Part shown: positions 5,773 to 10,140 of the stretch, piece after piece
Position numbering within the stretch: the stretch's first letter is position 1
Layout of the letters: the number at the start of each line of letters is the position of its first letter
Assembly (NCBI GenBank): GCA_947175225.1
Contig: CAMWLX010000092.1
Span: forward strand, 1 to 10,140
Length of the DNA: 10,140 nt
Reading direction: 5' to 3'
Origin: an uncultured Porphyromonadaceae bacterium
Lineage (GTDB): Bacteria; Bacteroidota; Bacteroidia; Bacteroidales; Muribaculaceae
Program-made: the position numbers and the translations under genes
The notes under the pieces: generated by a model
Databases searched by the model: none
Seen by the model: the letters and a program-made list of their open reading frames with translations, nothing else
Told to the model about the DNA's origin: nothing

Positions 5773-7230
5773 ATGACATCATTCATTATCGCGCTTATAG
5801 CGCTTATCTTAGGATATTTTATCTATGGAGGAGTTGTAGAACGTGTGTTCCGCACTGATTCTTCTCGCCCTACTCCTGCTAAGACCATGGCTGATGGTAT
5901 TGACTACGTTGAGATGCCTACATGGAAGGTATATCTCATCCAGTTTCTAAACATCGCCGGTGTAGGACCGATTTTCGGCGCCATAATGGGCATCATGTAT
6001 GGTCCGGCGGCTTTTCTATGGATTGTGCTCGGTACAATCTTCGCCGGTGCCGTCCACGACTTCATGTCAGGAATGATCTCGCTTCGTCTCGGTGGTAAAT
6101 CCCTTCCGGAGATTGTAGGTAGCGAACTCGGCAAGAAAGTAAAGATGGTGATGAGTGTTTTCACTTGTATCCTTCTTGTAATGGTGATTGCAGTCTTCGT
6201 GCGCACACCTGCCAACCTTCTTGCTACCCTAACTCCGGAACATCTGAATGCTACATTTTGGGCTATCTGCATTTTCCTATATTATATACTCGCCACTCTC
6301 CTACCCGTAGACAAGCTTATTGGAAACCTCTACCCTCTTTTTGGTTTCGCGCTCTTATTTATGGCAGTCGGAATAATGGGATATATGATCATTAATGCAG
6401 TTCCTATTCCTGATGGATTCTCTGAAGGTCTATTCAATCGTCATCCTGCCGGAGAAGCGGCTCCGATTTTCCCCATGATGTGTATTTCTATCGCCTGTGG
6501 TGCCATATCCGGATTTCATGCTACGCAAAGCCCGATGATGGCACGTTGCCTAAACAATGAGAAGCATGGGCGCAAGGTATTCTATGGGGCTATGATTTCT
6601 GAAGGTATTGTTGCTCTCATTTGGGCGGCTGCAGCAATCGCTTTTACCGGCGGATACGACAAACTTGCCGGCTACATGGCAGAAAATGGTTCGGATGCAG
6701 GAATCTTAGTTCATGAGGTCTGTGTCAACTGGCTTGGCACTTTCGGCGGTGTGCTTGCAATCCTTGGGGTGATTGCTGCCCCTATAACCACTGGAGATAC
6801 AGCCATGCGCAGCCTTCGTCTTATCATAGCAGATTCACTTGGCATTGCCCAGAAGAAATTTATCAAGCGCTTACTCGTCTCATTGCCCATCATCGCTGTG
6901 TGCTATTTTCTGCTCAATATCAATTTCGATGTCTTATGGAGATACTTCGCATGGTGCAACCAGACACTCTCTATCTTCACCCTTTGGGCATGCAGTGTCT
7001 ATTTGGCTCGCTATAAAAAGGCTTATTTCATAACATTGATCCCAGCCATGTTTATGACGGCTCTCTGTGTTAGTTTCATCTGTTATGCTCCGCTTGGAGC
7101 ATATAAAGAAGGTATCGGTCTTCCTCTGTATGTCAGCGAAGCCATCGGACTCGCAGCAATGGTAATCTGCACATTCCTCTTCTTCAAATGGCAACGTGCG
7201 CTCACTCCGAATCTCATTCCTACAGAATAA
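5773..7230 (+). CDS. cstA: Carbon starvation protein CstA family transporter (short form)
   Basis: A 485-residue polytopic inner-membrane protein with a dozen or more hydrophobic segments across its whole length. CstA hallmarks are clear: QFLNIAGVGPIFGAIMG (57-73), AGAVHDFMSGM (91-101), SGFHATQSPMMARCL (246-260) followed by GRKVFYGAMISEG, and PITTGDTAMRSLR (337-349). CstA proteins take up pyruvate or peptides; enterobacterial CstA is induced by carbon starvation. This copy is about 200 residues shorter than the E. coli protein, the common size in Bacteroidota, and looks complete: it has a normal start, a stop at 7228-7230 and a strong terminator 18 bases later. It is separated from the exporter gene by 96 bases, so it may be read from its own promoter or by read-through. 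It probably has no functional link to the peptide cassette. Substrate specificity cannot be read from the sequence. Confidence 0.93.
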   Translation: MTSFIIALIALILGYFIYGGVVERVFRTDSSRPTPAKTMADGIDYVEMPTWKVYLIQFLNIAGVGPIFGAIMGIMYGPAAFLWIVLGTIFAGAVHDFMSGMISLRLGGKSLPEIVGSELGKKVKMVMSVFTCILLVMVIAVFVRTPANLLATLTPEHLNATFWAICIFLYYILATLLPVDKLIGNLYPLFGFALLFMAVGIMGYMIINAVPIPDGFSEGLFNRHPAGEAAPIFPMMCISIACGAISGFHATQSPMMARCLNNEKHGRKVFYGAMISEGIVALIWAAAAIAFTGGYDKLAGYMAENGSDAGILVHEVCVNWLGTFGGVLAILGVIAAPITTGDTAMRSLRLIIADSLGIAQKKFIKRLLVSLPIIAVCYFLLNINFDVLWRYFAWCNQTLSIFTLWACSVYLARYKKAYFITLIPAMFMTALCVSFICYAPLGAYKEGIGLPLYVSEAIGLAAMVICTFLFFKWQRALTPNLIPTE

Positions 7231-7247
7231 TCCTACCCACTATAATC

Positions 7248-7279
7248 ATCCTCCCCGGCATAGGTCGGGGAGGATTTTT
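7248..7279 (+). terminator. Intrinsic terminator after cstA
   Basis: ATCCTCCCCG (7248-7257) pairs perfectly with CGGGGAGGAT (7266-7275) around an 8-base loop, giving a GC-rich 10-bp stem followed directly by TTTTT (7275-7279). It lies 18 bases after the cstA stop and isolates that gene from the SGNH hydrolase gene downstream. Confidence 0.9.
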
Positions 7280-7313
7280 ATAATAATAAGGGTTATTTCT
7301 CAATATTTTTTAG

Positions 7314-7321
7314 TAATTTTG
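7314..7321 (+). promoter_or_regulatory. Bacteroidota-type -7 box upstream of the SGNH gene
   Basis: TAATTTTG matches the TAnnTTTG consensus of the Bacteroidota primary sigma factor. It lies 33 bases before the chosen ATG, between the cstA terminator and the gene, in a very AT-rich stretch. No clean TTTG is seen at the -33 spacing, so the assignment rests on the -7 box and position. Confidence 0.5.
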
Positions 7322-7354
7322 TAGAATCAAGTATATAAAATGAATATAGTAGTC

Positions 7355-8032
7355 ATGAAAAAATTTATCATTGCTTTTTTAGCATTCACAGCAGCTTTCA
7401 CTTCTTTTGCTACTGAACCTAATTTATCAGGAAAGACAATTGCTTTTCTTGGTGATAGCTATGTGAAGAATCATCGTCGCCCTTCTGATGAGACGTGGCA
7501 CGCTAAGGCCGCTACCAATCTTGGAATGAATTATGTGAATTGCGGACGAAACGGAAGTTCTATAGCTTTCGACCGTACTAAAGATGGTTTCGGCCCTGCC
7601 ATGACCGAAAGATACAAAACAGAAATCCCGGATTCAGCAGATTATATTGTGATAATTGCGGGCCATAATGATGCTGACTATCTTGTCAATCATAGCAACG
7701 AAGATTTATGGAATGATTTCACTAAAGGACTTGATGCTCTGCTTGATGGAATGCAGAATAAATTTCCAAATTCAAGATTAGCATTCGTAACTCCTTGGGC
7801 TGTTGATCGTGCGGGGTTTCAAAAAGTAAATGCACAGATAATCAAAGCTTGTGGACAAAGAGGAATACCTGTGCTCGATATGGCAGCATTAGGAGTGATT
7901 GATGTCAACAATCCTGAATTCCGTGCAAAATATTTTCAGGGTACAAATGATACCGCACACCTTAATGCCGAAGGTCATAATCTGCTCGTGCCTCTTGGCG
8001 AAGCGTTCCTTAAATTAATTGCGATTAAGTAA
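7355..8032 (+). CDS. Secreted SGNH/GDSL-family hydrolase
   Basis: A 225-residue predicted secreted esterase/lipase-type hydrolase. The ATG at 7355 is preferred over the in-frame ATG at 7340 because it opens a classic signal peptide, MKKFIIAFLAFTAAFTSFA, with likely cleavage after Ala19. SGNH blocks are in order: block I FLGDSY with nucleophile Ser35; block II Gly in NCGRNGSS (about 62-69); block III AGHND with Asn105; block V DTAH with Asp199 and His202. The family includes carbohydrate acetylesterases, lysophospholipases and acyl-peptidoglycan hydrolases; the small size and periplasmic export fit deacetylation of a glycan or lipid, but the substrate is not shown. It stands alone after a terminator and has its own likely promoter. 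It converges with the GH2 gene, so a joint role in glycan breakdown is possible but not operonic. Confidence 0.87.
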   Translation: MKKFIIAFLAFTAAFTSFATEPNLSGKTIAFLGDSYVKNHRRPSDETWHAKAATNLGMNYVNCGRNGSSIAFDRTKDGFGPAMTERYKTEIPDSADYIVIIAGHNDADYLVNHSNEDLWNDFTKGLDALLDGMQNKFPNSRLAFVTPWAVDRAGFQKVNAQIIKACGQRGIPVLDMAALGVIDVNNPEFRAKYFQGTNDTAHLNAEGHNLLVPLGEAFLKLIAIK

Positions 8033-8036
8033 AACA

Positions 8037-8072
8037 CTACCTCCTGACTGTCGATTAGCAGTCAGGAGGTAG
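8037..8072. terminator. Bidirectional terminator between convergent genes
   Basis: CTACCTCCTGACTG (8037-8050) and CAGTCAGGAGGTAG (8059-8072) form a perfect 14-bp stem with an 8-base loop. On the + strand it is followed by GCTTTACC; on the - strand by TGTTTT, the better U-tract. It sits 4 bases after the SGNH stop and 25 bases beyond the GH2 stop, so it likely ends both transcripts. Confidence 0.85.
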
Positions 8073-8097
8073 CTTTACCGACCTTTTGTTTCAATCC

Positions 8098-10095
8098 TTA
8101 TGGAATAGTCAATGTGTCTGTGCTATGTTTTGTACGCACTTCGACTATGGTTCCTTCATTTGACAAAGGAACATTTTCCCAAATCAATACATTTACGTTG
8201 TCCGGCTCAGACTTTCCATATTTCTTACCGTTTATAAATAGTTCTCCTGCCCCATCGTTACTGAAAGCCATGATAGTTGTCGCAACTCCTGACCTTGGCT
8301 GACGCTTTCCTGATATATGCACAAACTTGTCGTCTTTATTCCAGTTTGCTTTATAAAAGTAAAAAGCATCCTTTCTGGTCTTTCTGTCATATGTGACGAG
8401 ACCCTTGTCATTTCTTCCCGGAGTGTCTCCCTCATTGCGTGAAGCTGCACAGAAATCAAACATGCACCATATAAAATTGCACCAAAGATAATCTCTTTCG
8501 GCAAGTTGACGATAACTATCTACATGATACTGTGTCTGCCAATTCTCAGGATGCCAATGTCCCCATGGCTCAGGTTTCACTAAGTCTTCATTCTGTTGCA
8601 TCACGCTTCCTCCTGCTCCATACTCACTCATTCCTATCTTTCTCTCAGGATGTGCTTGATGCTCTCCATCAAGCCATCCGCCAAGTTCAGAAGGCTCGCC
8701 ACCATACCATCCGAAATATTTATTAAAGGCAATGATATCTGTGAATCCATTGAAATCATCATTTTGATTGCTTGCGCCCATGGTCATTCTTGACGGATCA
8801 AGAGTGTGGGCAAGACTATCAAGAGTGACAACCATTTTCGATGGGCGATCAAGCCATCCGGAATTAATCTCATTAAAGAGACCCCATGCAAAAACAGAAG
8901 GATGATGATGGTATTGATAGATCATTTCCTTGAGTTGCTCCTTCAAATTCTCATCATATGCAGGATTATTTACATACACATTGACAAAAGGTATCTCAAC
9001 CCATGACGCTATACCAGCTGAATCAAGCATATTGAGAAAACTTTCAGATTGAGGATAATGGCTCATCCTGACTGCATTGCAACCCATCTCTCTGATAATA
9101 TCGACATCCTGACGATGGTCAGCTTCAGTCACTGCCGAAGCTCGCTCTGAAACATCCTCGTGACGATTTACCCCATTCAATCGATGAGGCTTACCATTAA
9201 GGAAAAAACCTCCATCTGAAGTTACATCAAAGTTTCGAAGCCCAACTGGAACTTCGCGCATATCAACAGTCTTGCCATTTCTTTTCAATTCTACTCGCCC
9301 TGTATACATGAATGGATTCGTTGGACCATCCCACAATTTAGGATTTTCAATTGAAAGGGATAGCGATATTGGATCTGAAATGTCATCAACTAAGACACTT
9401 TTCTTTCCAACTAACTTTGACCCATCCCAAATAGACGATTCCACCTCATAACCTTCCAGTGGGATCGACCCATCAGAGGATATATGAACCACTGCATCAA
9501 GTTCAGCTTTCTTTTCATCTAACTTCTTTGGGAAAAAGAAGACGCCCGGAGAAGCATAGAAGTCTGGAGCTATACATGTTGGCTCTGTGACGATCAGTTC
9601 TACGCCTCTTGGCAAACCTCCGTAGATGTTAAAATCGCCACAAATTGGCGCAACATCCATTGTCGGGGCATTGCTAACTCTTATCTCAAGTTTTGCTTCT
9701 TTATTCGGGGTAAGAAAATCCGTAATCTCAGTCACAAAAGCAGTATAGCCGCACTTATGTTGTTTCACAAAATGATTGTCAATAAATATATCAGTTACTG
9801 TCTGCGCTGCATTGACTTTTAGGAAAACTCTCTTGCCGCTTTCTTTTAAATTAGCCGGAAGGATTCGGGTATAATTGCACAATCCCCTGAAATAATTCTT
9901 GTCTCCGAACATTGCATCTTTACGATTCCAAGTATGTGGCAAAGTCACATCTGAAATTTCATGAGATGGTGCTTGAAAACCATAATGAAACTTCCAATGA
10001 TCGTTGATTGGCTTCACTTCGTGACTCTCGGCATCAAAGTGTATTAAAGCACTAAGGATGACAATATCGGTCAATATATGTAACTGGTATTTCAT
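8098..10095 (-). CDS. Glycoside hydrolase family 2, beta-galactosidase-like
   Basis: Counting from the ATG at 10095, 665 residues. Domain order fits GH2: N-terminal jelly-roll sugar-binding domain (about 28-170, with LPHTWNRKDA and YFRGLCNYTR), an immunoglobulin-like domain (about 175-285), then a TIM barrel from VGLRNFDV and LNGVNRHED (about 283-315), with the signature NAVRMSHYP, acid/base Asn408-Glu409 in WGLFNE, and nucleophile Glu491 in GMSEYG. A short C-terminal beta domain (about 590-665, with GAGELFINGKKYGKS) resembles the DUF4982/GH2 C-terminal region. It should release beta-linked galactose or a related sugar in the periplasm; beta-glucuronidase or other GH2 activities remain possible. 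The N-terminus (MKYQLHILTDIVILSALIHF) is only a fair signal peptide. The frame runs on into the sequencing adapter, so the true start could lie beyond the contig end; any longer start, such as a GTG at 10110, would be adapter-coded. Confidence 0.85.
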   Translation of the reverse strand: MKYQLHILTDIVILSALIHFDAESHEVKPINDHWKFHYGFQAPSHEISDVTLPHTWNRKDAMFGDKNYFRGLCNYTRILPANLKESGKRVFLKVNAAQTVTDIFIDNHFVKQHKCGYTAFVTEITDFLTPNKEAKLEIRVSNAPTMDVAPICGDFNIYGGLPRGVELIVTEPTCIAPDFYASPGVFFFPKKLDEKKAELDAVVHISSDGSIPLEGYEVESSIWDGSKLVGKKSVLVDDISDPISLSLSIENPKLWDGPTNPFMYTGRVELKRNGKTVDMREVPVGLRNFDVTSDGGFFLNGKPHRLNGVNRHEDVSERASAVTEADHRQDVDIIREMGCNAVRMSHYPQSESFLNMLDSAGIASWVEIPFVNVYVNNPAYDENLKEQLKEMIYQYHHHPSVFAWGLFNEINSGWLDRPSKMVVTLDSLAHTLDPSRMTMGASNQNDDFNGFTDIIAFNKYFGWYGGEPSELGGWLDGEHQAHPERKIGMSEYGAGGSVMQQNEDLVKPEPWGHWHPENWQTQYHVDSYRQLAERDYLWCNFIWCMFDFCAASRNEGDTPGRNDKGLVTYDRKTRKDAFYFYKANWNKDDKFVHISGKRQPRSGVATTIMAFSNDGAGELFINGKKYGKSEPDNVNVLIWENVPLSNEGTIVEVRTKHSTDTLTIP

Positions 10096-10140
10096 CAGAC
10101 TCTTATACACATCTCCGAGCCCACGAGACGTAGAGGAATA
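10096..10140. other. Illumina Nextera adapter sequence at contig end (artefact)
   Basis: Bases 10100-10114 read CTCTTATACACATCT, the Tn5 mosaic end (17 of 19 mosaic-end bases match over 10096-10114; mismatches at 10097 and 10099). Then 10115-10129 read CCGAGCCCACGAGAC, the Nextera read-2 adapter, exactly. Bases 10130-10137 read GTAGAGGA, which from memory is a standard Nextera i7 index (N712), followed by AT as the next adapter bases and a final mismatched A. This stretch is library adapter, not genome. The real sequence ends at about 10095-10099. Confidence 0.97.

Noticed and set aside
5787..5805. Short tandem GCGCTTAT repeat at the start of cstA
   Set aside because: It codes alternating Ala-Leu-Ile in the first membrane helix, so composition explains it.
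5904..6272. 122-codon open frame on the - strand inside cstA
   Set aside because: Antisense to strongly conserved CstA motifs; composition (many Arg, Pro, Thr) is that of a reverse shadow of membrane-protein codons.
7084..7103. 8-bp inverted repeat TATGCTCC / GGAGCATA with a 4-base loop
   Set aside because: It lies well inside cstA, has no U-tract, and the codons read normally as conserved-looking membrane protein; most likely chance.
1..10140. CRISPR arrays, tRNA/rRNA genes, insertion sequences
   Set aside because: No regularly spaced repeats, no tRNA-like cloverleaf or rRNA stretches and no transposase reading frame were seen on either strand.

Overview
The window reads as Bacteroidota, most likely order Bacteroidales. 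It has a fimbrillin-type lipoprotein, the short (485-residue) form of CstA, a secreted GH2 glycosidase, weak Shine-Dalgarno sites and a TAnnTTTG-type -7 box. A gut lineage such as Muribaculaceae or Prevotellaceae is a guess; nothing here fixes the family. The last ~45 bases are not genomic: they match the Illumina Nextera transposase/read-2 adapter plus an index, so the right edge is a contig end from shotgun assembly.

Left part (1-5676), all on the + strand and tightly packed. It starts with the last 21 codons of an unknown gene, followed by a fimbrillin-like lipoprotein (86-1252). Five genes then come with gaps or overlaps of only a few bases: an HPr-kinase/PEPCK-like P-loop kinase, an S24/S26 peptidase of the Ser-His type, a PqqD-family protein (RiPP recognition element), a nucleotidyltransferase of the NTP_transf_5 type, and an ABC half-transporter with fused ATPase. 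Kinase, PqqD/B1, nucleotidyltransferase and exporter are the accessory set known from phosphorylated lasso-peptide clusters such as paeninodin. Here no asparagine-synthetase-like cyclase, no transglutaminase-like B2 protease and no obvious short precursor gene is visible. This is the most interesting region: a candidate peptide modification and export system, possibly coupled to a surface lipoprotein. A 27-bp perfect palindrome lies inside the 3' end of the kinase gene, just before the peptidase start.

Middle (5677-7279): a 96-bp spacer with a small hairpin, a CstA-family transporter gene, and a strong intrinsic terminator.

Right part (7280-10140): a promoter-like -7 box and a small secreted SGNH/GDSL hydrolase on +, facing a secreted GH2 beta-galactosidase-like enzyme on -. 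The two genes share a bidirectional terminator hairpin. The GH2 N-terminus runs into the adapter, so its start is uncertain.

The cassette probably acts on a peptide or protein made from the same transcript. CstA, the SGNH hydrolase and the GH2 enzyme look like separate nutrient-uptake and glycan-processing functions.
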